A DNA stretch of 64,000 nt from Laccaria trichodermophora (taxonomy: Eukaryota > Basidiomycota > Agaricomycetes > Agaricales > Hydnangiaceae): NCBI GenBank assembly GCA_018417955.1, contig JACTVC010000013.1, positions 248,001 through 312,000 on the forward strand. Reading direction: 5' to 3'. Made by a program: the position numbers and the translations under genes. Positions 25,001 through 36,086 of this stretch are shown piece by piece. The notes under the pieces were generated by a model. The model made no database searches. It was not told where the DNA came from and saw only the letters and a program-made list of their open reading frames with translations. The number at the start of each line of letters is the position of its first letter. Position 1 is the stretch's first letter.

Positions 25001-25360
25001 GGACATCGCATCGCTCGGATTCGGGTTGTCTTTTCACTCCCAGAACAATCCATTCCACTCATATTCAATGAGGGAGTCGATGTCCCCAAGCACCTCGTTT
25101 ATGTGGAGTGGTACACAGCCTTCCCTGACACTCCTGATCCTGACCACCTCCTATACAAGGTTTCGCCGATGAAAGATCGTGATGGTGGTAGGATTTGCAG
25201 CATCATCCCACTGGCAAATATTCGTCGCAGCACACATTTACTGCCAAAATTTGGCCCTGTCACACCACAGGCATGGACGAGCAGTACTGTCCTTGATCTT
25301 TGTGATCATTTTTTCGTTAACACATTTACTGATCGCCATTTTTATCGAATCTTTATCTAA
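22053..25360 (+). CDS. Plavaka-type transposase
   Basis: DDE-type transposase of the Plavaka group (CACTA-like cut-and-paste elements of Agaricomycetes). I chose the ATG at 22053 because it opens a zinc-finger-like N-terminus (CNGCGISVKRSGLLPHLR). Then come an acidic linker, the conserved core (LPGRPAFQRHEV, YFRDVIACVKALFG, HDMHTGRWWWSTQ), a likely catalytic Asp in IIISTDKTQLT near 23330, GECPGCPVHC, and DNFNTEYTERLHIDLAKDAY. Introns: 22869-22922 (54 bp, in frame), 23211-23275 (65 bp), and one from about 24940 to 25002 using a GTACAC or GCATGT donor and restoring frame at HRIARIRVVFSLP. The product ends at TAA 25360. I found no premature stop, so it may be functional. Confidence 0.88.
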
Positions 25361-25701
25361 CGAAACTGATTCTACTACTACTGAATGGAAAAAATGTTTC
25401 ACAAAGCTTCTTGTAGAATACCTAAACCCGCAAATTCAACACGATACAGTTTTTATTATAGAGGTGCATTGCTTACACATAGCCACAGCCTACTTGTACC
25501 AAATTCTACTAATTCAATTCTGCACCATTCTGTACGAAAACAGTTTTACTGGCAAGCTGAAGGTCGAAGTTAATGAGCAAAAAAAGATTGAAGAAACTGG
25601 TGGGGGTTAAGGGAGAAGGAAAATCCCCCTTCTTCCGAGGCGCTGGCATGACAAGCTGATTCCAATACTATGTAGTGCACAATGTCTCAGTGGTATTTAA
25701 A

Positions 25702-25796
25702 GCCACTGTGGTGTAATGGTCTAACGGGCTGCTTTCTGTGTATAACGTGTGGTGTGCCCGATTCCTGAAACTGTGTGTTCAATCCCAAGTCATGGC
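25702..25796 (+). tRNA. tRNA-like sequence or SINE head, degenerate
   Basis: An A-box-like TGGTGTAATGG is followed about 60 bp later by a B-box-like GTGTTCAATCCC. CGGGC and GCCCG could pair as an anticodon stem around an intron-sized loop, and GCCA/TGGC could pair at the ends. The T stem does not pair well, so it is more likely a tRNA pseudogene or tRNA-derived SINE than a working tRNA. Confidence 0.3.
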
Positions 25797-26084
25797 AAAA
25801 ACACCTGAAACTTCTCATACGTAATATCTTCGTGAAAACTCAATGATCTTTTGTTTCAAAGGCTTGTGAACTTTCCTTCACTGGTTTACTAATATTAGAA
25901 GGGCAAGTTGGCGAAGCAAGCTCGTGTAAATGGACCCAAATTCATCTATCCTGAACATACTGTCTACTGTAAATTGTGCTTTTTCAACCATGAATAAGTT
26001 AAAGTGAAATACCACCTGCAAAATAATCCAAATCTAAGACCGAAAATGCTTCATTGGGCTCCATTGGACCAATTGGTTCAAACT

Positions 26085-26127
26085 TGGTTAATTGAGCTTA
26101 ATTCACCATTGTGGATTTTCCTGATGT
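26085..26127 (-). repeat. Candidate right inverted terminus of the Plavaka/DUF6532 unit
   Basis: Reverse-complement partner of 19018-19060 (33 of 43 matching). It would make the unit about 7.1 kb and place it around both genes. Confidence 0.45.
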
Positions 26128-27299
26128 AGGGCTCCTTATACCGGCTGTCCAGATCAAAGTGAAGGGACCCTTTACGTTGAACCTCCCAGCGATTCTTGTG
26201 AAATTGCGCGAGTTTGACAAGCCATGCTGAAGGTCAATCAACTTCCGTGCTCGAATCTTTTCCCCCTTTACTGATACTGCAATAGGGCATTGGGATCATT
26301 TCTCCCATCAAAAGTCGATCGCCCATTGATATCGAGAGCATCAAGAATATCCACTTCGAATGTGCCTATGATGTCCGGTTGATATTGAATGACCAGGGTG
26401 CTCAGCCTTTCTTGCCGATCTTTTCAATGTCATTCCGGAAGGGCGTTGTTTCCAGTTACTACGATGACGAATGATGAGAAAACAGGCGTCATGCAATTCC
26501 GCGACTTCTGAAAGGGAAATGGTTTAACTCTTTTTGACGTGTGTACCCTTTCACTTCAAGTTCTCCGAGTACTGATGGACTTGACACAGAATTACATCTC
26601 AAACATATCTTCAACATTGCCCTTGGATACCCTCCGTATTGCTGCTTGGTCTCACCTCGTTGCCTGACGAAAGCATCCCATTCCCTCTTCTGTCCCGTCG
26701 CTAATCAGGGATCTCGGTGAGCCGGTCGAGCAACTTCCGGACGGTGTGGTGCCACGCATGACTGGAATATCAGACAATATCGACGTTGTGGAAGTCTATC
26801 GTCGAGGCGGATATTACACCAGATACACCAGATACAGTTCGCAGCTCTTCGGTGACGAACGCGATTTCGTGCTCGCATTCGGCGACTCGGTCCTCTTGAT
26901 ACTCCTCAAGTCCGAATAGAAAGCAGGAAGTGATAAAGGCGTTGCATCGCAGTCACTCACAGTGGTCTTTGACGATCTCAATACCAATCGGCTGTTCATT
27001 CCCACCCACGTCCGCACTCTCTTGCCCGCCAGGCCAACTATTGTCCTCCTTCCTATCCGCAATCCTCACACCAGTCAAACGAGCAGGTGCTGTATTCCCA
27101 CACTGCTTTGCGTGAATGAGAAGGACTACATCGGGGACACAATCAACTCACCGATAGGATTTGAAATTGGGACACCAACCCAAGCGAATATGTCCATTGG
27201 GAGAACTGGTGTGGGATAGCAAGCAGTGAGGCAAGATATTCAGTCAGAGTTGAAGCCATTGAGCGAGCTTATTAAATCTTCACAGTTGCTGGTGGACTT

Positions 27300-28039
27300 T
27301 CCCGCCGACTCTTGCGCAATATAACCAACACGATGGCCACTTCGACCTCGAGCTCTTCATCAACAGCGTTGACTTTGGCTTCAATTGCGCATAGTCCTAA
27401 GAACACCTTCTCGCAGAACCCAATCGAGTCGGAGATGCGCATGAACCCCATCGCGACGCAGAATGCAATCAAGTTGAAAATCAGGATTCTACCTCGTCAA
27501 TCACGCAAACGCGGAACCCTGTCACGTCAAAAACGCGAAACCCAATCGCGAGGTTTGGGAGGGACATTGCGAATATTGTTGATATGATTCTGCAAATGCG
27601 AATTCTGTTAGTCTGTATGGGTAACACGACGAAGGGTAGTGAGTGCACCACGATGTCTGTGTACGATGGGGAGAACACGATGGGAAGCGTGAGTAGTGCG
27701 CAGAACACTACGGGTAGCGTGTACACGACGAGCTCCGTGTCCGCACCGACGCCCGTGTACGCAGGACACAACGCCACGACCTACTCGGACGGGCGCTCAA
27801 AGCAATCACTGGGTGGAGGAGTGTGATACGGTGCAGTCTTGGGAGCCTGTGCCGTTTTCAGGTCCTTTTTCAGTAATTTCTTTTTTCGGTACTCGGGTTG
27901 GGGTAGATATGCAGCTACCTTTCGTTAAGTGGTGTCCTCGAATCGTAATTTACAATTGCTCTCTTTCATTGATTCCTGTTCCTTCCTTCCTAGATCCATA
28001 TCAACAATATGTGTGCAAAACCCAAGACCCCGTCTTATC
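27300..28039. other. Unassigned open frames
   Basis: Plus-strand frames 27333-27587 (Ser/Thr-rich start, basic end) and 27584-27826 (Ser/Thr/Gly-rich) adjoin in different frames. They could be exons of a small gene or the end of a larger one. No domain, signal peptide or convincing intron is recognised. The second frame ends at TGA 27824-27826, 214 bp before the end of the convergent monooxygenase gene. Confidence 0.25.
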
Positions 28040-30737
28040 CTATACAGACCCGCCATAACGTGTACTGAAAAACCCTTCCTCCATGGCTTTGATTTCTGGC
28101 ATATACGTGTACCTGTCAGCCACTTGCCATCGGAGGGAAGATAAAGGAAAGTAGCGTACGGAGAGCGATGGTTTTGGAGTAGAAGCGGCATAGGGCTAGG
28201 TTACCTATTGCGTGGAGCAGAACCGTTAGCTTTTTCCTGGGAGGACGAAGTGGGACACGAGTCTTTTGGGAAACGAGAGAGGGAAGAAGGAAAGAAGCAA
28301 GAGTATCCTGGAAGGAAAAGCGAATCCCGAAAAACCAAAGAGTCTCTGCGGAAAAGGGAACGACATACCCATGATATACCACAACCCCGGAACGCCCATA
28401 TCCTTCCAACACCCATTAATCTCGCCCTCCTCGTCCATTCCCCACAAAGGCTTGCACCTATCCGCCACTTCGTCTCCGCAGATCCTGCGTATCCCGTAGT
28501 GGGCATCCGTGAGACTTTGGTTTAAAGTCAGACATGCCCCTGCGTATGAGGAATGTGAACACCCACCCTGTGCAGAAGACTACCACATCCGCGGAGAGCT
28601 CACTCCCGTTGTCGAATTTCAGCCCTGTCTCGGTGAACCCTGCGATTTGGCTGTCGTTCTTTAGCTTGATCTTGCCATCGATTATGTATTGACTGCCTCC
28701 GACGTCTGTGTAAAAGATCAAGATCAGCCCTCGATCACTTTTCAACAGGATGACGAGCGTGCCTAGGTAATATCCTCCGGCTTTCTGCCAGACGGTCAGC
28801 ATGAGCCCCGAGTCCAGATATCCCTTGTTGGTTCTGAATCCGACTTCGTGTAGGCCTTCGATAGTATCCCTAGTTTGCATTGAAAAGGTCAGCTTCGTAC
28901 AACAGCAACGACATGGGGAGGGACGACTTACTTATCGACGTTCTCCCAGATCGCTTTCATCCCTCGGTGTGTCAAGCCCGCAATTAGTTTGTTTGGGAAA
29001 GACATGTTGAGTTTGTCTGCGATGTCTGTGGGGGGACCGTTCTCCGAATACAGACCTGTGGATCGTGATGAGACTTTAGAGGAAGGAAGCTTTGCTGCGA
29101 ATGCATACCCTCCAACAACATTCGCACTCCTTTCCCCGCCGAGATGATGTACGTCGAGCTACGTTGGAACATCGTCACGTCTAGGCGTCTTTTGTTAAGC
29201 AAAAGACACTTTTTGAAACCAAAGGAAGAGGCCTTACCAACGCCATGATCGACGTAGTCCACGCAAATGTCGTGGGCTATGATACTTCTTCAGTCATTTA
29301 CTAACCACTTGGAGGTCAATTCAAACGTACCAGACGTGCAAGAGCCAATAACGACGACTTTTTTGCCAACATGGTCCCTAGCGCTCTTGTGTTGCGACGA
29401 ATGCAGGATTTGCCCTGTGAAGCTTTCCTAAAGTCGACGTCATTCTTCATACAGTGGTGATATGAGAGAAAACAGGTCATACCATTCCAGGAATAGATGG
29501 GACGTAACCCTCGCCGCCTTTGAACCCCACGGCAAAGACAACATGCTTGACTTTGAAAATCCGGTCTTGCCCGTTTGCTTGCCTTACAACTACGTTCCAC
29601 AACTTCGTTTCCTCGTCCCGAGTCGCTTTGGTCACTGTTGAGGAGGTCCAGACGTTTAGCTCTAGGGCCTCGGCGTAGAATTCGAGCCAGTTGGCGAGCT
29701 GGACGGGTGTTAGCTTCAAGTTGCCTCTGACTCAATGGCGTTCGCACCTTTTTAGCTGGGGCGAAGACGGGCCAGGTCGACGGGAACCTGAACAACACTT
29801 CTTAGCGTTCTCTCACGATATAGAAGGGAAGGAAATACCCACGGGAGGTAAGGAAATTGACCGTACCCTTCAAGCCCCTCCACGTTAGTGAGTCGCAACC
29901 AGCACGCAGGCAGCAACACTTACAAACGGGATCGTGAAGGCACAACGCTTCATACCTCTCCCTCCAGTTATCTCCTATCCTCTCGTTCTTTTCGATCACC
30001 AAAGTGGGTACATCCAATGCTTTCAGACGTGCAGCCACCTCCAATCCGCTATGGCCTCCCCCGATAATGAGGACAGTCGGGTTTGCTCCTTCGAAAGCGA
30101 CTTCCCTTTGGCGAGCCTCCTCCCATTTACCATGGTTCGGCTCTGGGTTTCGTAACGCTCCAATCTTTTCCGGGAACCCTTTCAGGCTGTCGAGGGTGGT
30201 GAAGATGGATTGTCCCTTCCACTCAACCTGATCTCCAATCTTGATAGGCACAAGCCTCGCGATCCCAGTAGCGGAACCTATCTTCGTCTCGAACGTGAAC
30301 AGGATCTGGATCCACGCGAGATCGGGATGAGGTTGTTGCAGTTGCGGCTTGATCTCATCGCTGAGCTTAACGTTCTGGATCTGCGCATCCGCTAATCTGT
30401 CCACGAGGAAAACTTTGATCATGGCTGTTCCTTCAAATGTTCGTAAATCCCAGGTGAGGGCGAGGATGTCTCTCCAGTAGAGAGATACGGAGGATGATGA
30501 TGCTGTGGTGGTCCTGGAGGACTCTGGCAGAAGGCTTGAGGAGAAGTCCGATTCTACGAGAAGGCTAGTTATGCCTTCTACGTCGCCTGTTTCTGCAAAC
30601 TTGGCGAAAAATGAAAGCCAGGTCGAAGCGACGGCCGTGGCATCGACGTCGGTAGGAACGGTCGTTCCCAGCTTGGACAAGGTTGGAAGGGACGCCTCGA
30701 TTGGATGGGGTTCATTGACGATTTCCTGTGAGCCCAT
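28040..30737 (-). CDS. Flavin-containing monooxygenase-like protein
   Basis: Oxidoreductase using FAD and NADPH; the substrate is unknown. The ATG at 30737 is preferred over upstream non-ATG frames. The first ~190 residues resemble an NTF2/SnoaL-type fold (FFAKFAETGDVEGI, YWRDILALTWDLRT). The FAD-binding Rossmann motif is VLIIGGGHSGLEVAAR, then VIEKNERIGDNWRERY. Later exons carry LPFPSTWPVFAPAKK, VVFAVGFKGG, a second nucleotide-binding motif VVVIGSCTSA, and VVFCTG near the C-terminus. The last intron is best spliced to leave IALQIKAMEEGFFSTRYGG and TAG (28040-28042). About nine short introns are needed and no premature stop is seen. Domain order matches the common fungal FMO-like proteins with an NTF2-like N-terminus. 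It is probably a host gene. Confidence 0.87.
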
Positions 30738-31568
30738 TGTGATGGAAGAGGATGAGACAGGCGGCGTTCCACTAAGCCGCACCAAATCCACAAGCCGGTT
30801 TATATCACTGGCACGATATGTTGATTGTTCGCTTCATATACCCCAGGTGATCATTGTGTTGGAATTCCAGTGATTGATGGAAGGAGGGGAAATATCGGAA
30901 TTACAGTGGTTCTAGCCGCTAGCGACATATGATGACTGCTTCCAAGAGATCCCCGGACCGAAGTCGAGTTTGGTCAAGAGTTCTGTGACTTGAAAATGGC
31001 AGAACGTGAAGCAGAGAATTGGCAGAGAACTCACGGAAAGCCAATGGAGAGAGAGACAAGATAAAGGTCACTTTTTAAGCAGCACTACAAAAATGGTCCA
31101 GGTGTGACAGACCCGTGACGAATATTTGCAAGTCAAACGTCGACAAATAAACGCGTCGCGTCAATTACATCGCTCAAACGTCGCTCTTATCAGTGAGTCT
31201 GAAGCATTGATTAACGGAGAGAACAATTAATAACTGGAGTGCCCCGAACATTAATAACAATCACCCGATCTCTCCATCATCACTCTCGGTGAAAAGGCCA
31301 GATAGACTGTTCACCTCAAGTTCACCTCGGCAATTTACGGACATGTTAGCGCGCATTCTACATCGGACAATGAATTCTCGGCTCAAGTGCAACGTAATCA
31401 CTTCAGAAGACCCAGTGCATAGTCTAAGATGATGCAATGGATAGCACCGCCGCGTTTTACAATCCGCATAGGGAGCACTGGTTAAAGAGAGATATTGACA
31501 CTTAGCTCAAAAGCTCCTAAGACTCATAGCAACAAGACCGGATTTCGATTTTTCCCACTTCAAAAAAA
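30738..31568. other. Intergenic, nothing recognised
   Basis: About 830 bp between the monooxygenase start and the lectin stop. No repeat, RNA gene or open frame with support. Confidence 0.5.
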
Positions 31569-31994
31569 TTAGGAAATAATCAAGGAACAACTAATCTTTC
31601 TTCCCTCTTCATTGACTTTCTTAAACTCTATCTTCCTCCCCGTCGTATCAAATTTTGTGATACTTTGAACTAAGGTGATTCCAGCCCTGGTTCCTGGCTG
31701 ATAATACGTCGGAAGCAGCGCAACGGTTGTGTCCTTGTCCTCGATATTCGGAAGAACGTCGAGCCAAAGTGAGTAGTTGTGTACTCCAACGACGAGGAAG
31801 AACGCATTTCCCGATGCGTTCTTAAATCGAAGGCCGCCCGATGTGCCGCTACCGCCCATCGTTAAGATTTCTTTTCCCGCTGCTTGAGTCCACGTTCCGC
31901 CGTTCGCGTAGTGCCAAACGCCTCTTTCTACAATGTTGAAAAACTCGGGGGCGTATTCGCGGTAGAAGATAGAAATCTCCACTGTGTAAGACAT
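31569..31994 (-). CDS. Fungal fruit-body lectin (FB_lectin family)
   Basis: Small carbohydrate-binding protein of the mushroom fruit-body lectin family. Members have an actinoporin-like beta-sandwich fold and bind GalNAc- or GlcNAc-containing glycans. They are cytosolic and abundant in fruiting bodies, and several are implicated in defence against fungivores. The single exon encodes 141 residues, the usual family length, from ATG 31994 to TAA. The family signature WHYANGGTW is followed by LTMGGSGTSGGLRF and GVHNYSLWLD. No signal peptide is present, as expected. No lesion is visible. The upstream 550 bp contain no other gene. Confidence 0.93.
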   Translation of the reverse strand: MSYTVEISIFYREYAPEFFNIVERGVWHYANGGTWTQAAGKEILTMGGSGTSGGLRFKNASGNAFFLVVGVHNYSLWLDVLPNIEDKDTTVALLPTYYQPGTRAGITLVQSITKFDTTGRKIEFKKVNEEGRKISCSLIIS

Positions 31995-32558
31995 GATTCC
32001 TATGAAGACGCCAAGTCAGCAGTGAATTATTTACTATTCTGAAGTTTGCACCCAACGCACGAAATTATAGGCAGTTGATAGAATGGTGTGGGTGTATTTT
32101 TGAAGTACGAGGTCCCAGAGCTTGATATGGTACATATTAGTGACAAACTCAAAAACCTAGAGGAAAAGTGTGAAAGTGATATTCACCGAGATGCAAGACA
32201 ATCGAATCGACGCTGCAAAAATGTCGGAGTTTTCTAATTTCGGTCACAATTAGTCACAACTTGTTGTGCGCGTCACAATTTGGCTTGCCGTCATAAGTCA
32301 GTGTGACCAAAGAGTTTTTGGTTATGATTGTGATTACAATGCCGGTTGCAACCGATATTGCAACCACATTCCAACTCCGCGATAAGATTGCAACGATAAG
32401 GATGCGTCATAACAGGTCATAACGGGCTACCAAAAGTATTAGTGCTGCCCTGTGTTTTGTAGTACCTTATTGTAGTCAATTTTGTAGTTGCGTGTATTGA
32501 TCAATCTTGTTTTTGTAGTGTTTCTTGGGTTTCTTGTTATTGTCGTGTAGACTCGTGA
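31995..32558. other. Intergenic upstream of the lectin
   Basis: No gene. From 32450 the plus strand carries several TTTGTAGT words (TTTTGTAGTACC, TTTTGTAGTTGCG, TTTTTGTAGTGTTTC). Similar words lie just outside the other end of the following element (38398-38430), in the same orientation. Confidence 0.4.
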
Positions 32559-32597
32559 CCAGTCCTTATATGAGGAAACCCTCGATATAAGGACTGG
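32559..32597. repeat. Perfect-stem hairpin at the element's left end
   Basis: CCAGTCCTTATAT and ATATAAGGACTGG are exact reverse complements of 13 bp, extended by GAGG/CCTC around an AAAC loop with one bulged G. The hairpin overlaps the first bases of the left terminal inverted repeat; no matching hairpin is seen at the right end. Confidence 0.75.
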
Positions 32598-32709
32598 AAA
32601 ACCAGGTATTGCTGGCTCGTGTCGCACGCTATGATCGAAAGTGGAGCCTTTGGACATCACCGAAGTTCCGTAAAAAGTCAAAGACCTCAAAAAGGAAGGT
32701 GTATTTTGG
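32589..32709 (+). repeat. Left terminal inverted repeat (~120 bp)
   Basis: Begins about AAGGACTGG and ends about TTTTGGC. It aligns with the reverse complement of 38224-38343 over its whole length with few substitutions and small indels, better conserved in its middle than at its outer end. Confidence 0.85.
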
Positions 32710-32778
32710 CAGGACCACAACAGAGAATGTCGACAATCGCTACACTTTCACTCTTCCTCCCATTGCTGGACTTATAAA

Positions 32779-35700
32779 ATGCCTCCAAAGGCATCTTTCC
32801 GAGTAAAGATTCCTCCCCGACATCAAGAAAATGTGCCTCTGCAACCACCGACGACCACGAGCTTTGCCTTACCCAGTACCATGGCAGAACGAAAGCTTCA
32901 GCGGAAATTGCAACAAGAGTTCAGCTTCCATGTTCAAAAGACCCACCTTTCCAAATGGGACCTCAATATGCTGGCCACCAGCGCTCAGCCAAGTCAGAGT
33001 TCGATGACCATTGCTTATGGGATGCCAACCCCTGACACGCTGTTGAGTCTGCCGGACATGGATATCACGATGGAAACTACGGCGCACATGGATAGGGTGG
33101 ATAGGGGAGGATATGCTGTTTGGGATGAGCCTGTTCCGTTGTAACTATACCCCCAGACACATATCGTTTGGACATTTATTCTTTTATGTGGTTAGAACAC
33201 CAGCCCCACAATACACTCTCTGTTCTCCCATTTCGCTTTCTTGAATCCCACTGAAGGCTCCTACACAGCATGAATGTGAAGCAGCCGAGGCCCTGCTCAG
33301 CTTGTTTTCTCCCTGTCTCGAGAGCCTTCTCCTGCCAAATGAATGCTACAGTATGGATGTTGAAGTACAAGCTCCAACACCAAACGACCTCGGCATCTCA
33401 GCAGCACCTCTTTCCCCCCTTCCCCTCTCTCAAGACATCCCTTTCAACTCATCTGGCTGCGACGACTACAGCCAAAATGAACAAGATATTGAGATGGGGG
33501 TCCATGTCCCGCGTATTCGGAAGGAGCGCACCTTGAAAGTCGACACGATGCTGGTGGCACTGGAAAACCTTCGTAAAGCACGCATTTCCGTCATGGATCT
33601 CCTACTTGCCATTCTCAGCAGAGATTCCTTTGAATTCTACTCTCATTGGCTTGCTTTCTTATGTGACAGTGAACGAATACGCGAAATTTTGGATATCGTT
33701 TGGGAGGAGAAGAAATCACGCCCTGCCATGGAAAGCTGGGTCCAGGATAGTGGCATCAACCATATCTGTAAACTAGTCAGCAACAAGATGGAATCGGCCA
33801 AACCTCTGTTGAAAATGAAGCTCAAAACTGTTTCTCCTGTGTACGTTGAACAATGGGATGTCGCCACAATCATGGATCCTGTTGCTGCAGTAACACCCAC
33901 TTGGACAAAAATTCTATATGCAGCAAGTGAGCCTCAAAGGAGTGAATCTGAAGATACTAGAAACCGACCGACGGTATGAGTTTCTGATTCAAAATGGCTC
34001 ACTTTGGACGAGTTAACGGTGATTTTCTAGACAAGAAATATCATCAGTGCCTCAGTCCACTACCTCCGCTCCCTTGCCTCCTGTAAGGTCCAGATTGGCC
34101 TGGGACTCCTCGCATGGACAACAGGCACTTCACGTAGAATGATCGATGTCCTCCACCAATTGGCGCTGTCAATGTCATTTGTCTCAATCACACACATCAT
34201 TGATGTGCTCGCTGAGCATTCATTGGAAGAGGCTCGAAAGGCTGTTTGAATCAGGCCTCATGCTCTCACATATGACAACATCAATCTCTCAACATCCATC
34301 TTTGTCGAACAAACAGCAAATACCCGGAACAAAGTCCAATCCAGGACATTTCCATTGATATACGAACTGATGAATGCAAAGCTAGAAGACATGAAGCTCG
34401 AGCCCATACTTTCACACCTCAAAAACTCATCTCCACTCAAAATGTCTGACCTTCGACCGTCTAAAAAATCTCTCGAATCCTTTATTGCTCAATCTGCCGT
34501 CAACGTGGTGAACAGACTTGTAAAATATGTTAAAGGGTTTGACTATCTCAAGAATAATCCATTACTACAACATCCTGAACAGCGACCACTCACAAAAGGC
34601 CACAAGATGAAGTACTATTGCCTTCGTGCGAGCATGATCGAAGAGGCAAGTGTACAAGGCAACATTCTTGTGCACGACGACGTCTACTGTGTTCAGCTCA
34701 AGCTTGACGCTGATGACCCTATCATCAATCTTCAAGCGATTCCGACAATTAATGACCAACTCACAAACGCTCGCATTCGAGGAGCGCAAGAAATGAGAGC
34801 ACAAGACGTCTCCTCTTGGGAACAACACTGAATTTTCCAGATAGCATTCGGCATCTTCCACCTTGTGATGAACTTGATATGGGCATTGCTACAGAATCAC
34901 TGTGGTACTACAAACGACCTTGGTAGCTTGTCCCACTTCTTTTTAATCCTCGAGAAGACACGCCTCGGAGGAGAACACCCTGACTATCACACTCTTCTCT
35001 CAACCTTGATGCAAATCCTCGATGGCCTTCTATTAAATGCATGGCGAACCGAGTATGGATCGCTAGAAGATTATGCAAAATCAAAACCAGGTCCAGATAA
35101 GATTCTCCAGAATGCGCGTGTAATTCTTGATAAATATGCCACCCCAGAGTGCAAGCAAATGTTCGCAAAGCCTCCAAAAGAACAGAGGGACACCAATGTT
35201 ACCTCAAACCCAGTGCCGACTTCCAGCCCCAATCCCAGTTCCAAACCTGATACTGTCCATGCAAACACTGTTTTATTGATTCGGGATTTGCTTTATGTCA
35301 CAGAACTTATCAACGCAATATCAGCTGGTGATTTTGGGCGTGTTGAAGATGTCCTCCCTGACCTGGCTTGCACGTTCCGTGGAGCTGGTTCAAATAACTA
35401 TTCAATGGAAATTCTCCACCTTCTCTTCAACATCAAGGAGGTCTGGACACCAGAGTTTGCGTGAGTGATATCTTTTCATGATCAGTCTGGCATTTACTCA
35501 AAATGTTCCTTCAACTAGAAATATCATTTGTGACAATATGCTTGTCAATCCATCGGGTCTTGATGGACATGCCATGCCGATGGATCTAAATATTGAACAC
35601 CTCATTGGCGATCTTAAGGTGTGTGAGGAGCAAGTTTGATCAAAGCTTAAATTTATCAGAGGTATATTTTAGGAACTATTCGCAGCCAAAGGAATATACG

Positions 35701-36077
35701 CAAACTGGGATCGACTAGGCAACATATCTGCCTGCATTAACCACCTGCAGTCAATCAAGAAGCAGGTTTGCAAGTCTGTGAATGCAGGTTATCAAGGCTT
35801 GACGCACTCAGATGTTGATGTGTCAAGCCTTGTATGGTGTGTAGCGAACAAAGTGTGTGAGTTAAAACTTCAAACTAAACTTACCAACAGAAATGTGCCA
35901 ATGCCGAAACCAATCACCGACCTATGGAATGTGGGATGGCAGAAGTTCGAAAGCGCTTCCCTTGCCACATTTAACAAAAGAATTCAAGATCTCAAAGCAG
36001 GACGCCCTGTGGAGGGAGAAACAGATGATATTGCCACGCCGAATTTTCAGATCACAACTATGGATAATGGCGATTGA
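32779..36077 (+). pseudogene. DUF6589-domain protein, two nonsense codons
   Basis: Large protein of unknown function from a family dispersed in Agaricomycete genomes; here it is probably the element's own transposition-related gene. The ATG at 32779 opens a basic first segment (to about 33144). After an intron ending near 33268 the main frame runs through EAAEALLSL, DLLLAILSRDSFEFYSHW, QIGLGLLAWTTGTSRRMID, TYDNINLSTSIF, IFQIAFGIFHLVMNLIW, GLDGHAMPMDLNIEHLIGDL and AAKGIYANWDRLG, ending at TGA 36075-36077. Introns near 33974-34030, 35461-35518 and 35619-35672 have GT..AG ends. Two in-frame TGA codons interrupt it, at 34247-34249 and 34829-34831, both where CGA would give Arg. Exon 1 splicing is unresolved. 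Confidence 0.8.
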
Positions 36078-36086
36078 GTAGTGTAT

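Larger units (their letters stand above)
25361..27299. other. Intergenic, no gene assigned
   Basis: Contains the tRNA-like sequence at 25702-25796 and the candidate right terminus at 26085-26127. Short frames around 26814-27219 have no recognisable domain. A duplicated ATACACCAG word occurs at 26814-26832. Confidence 0.4.
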
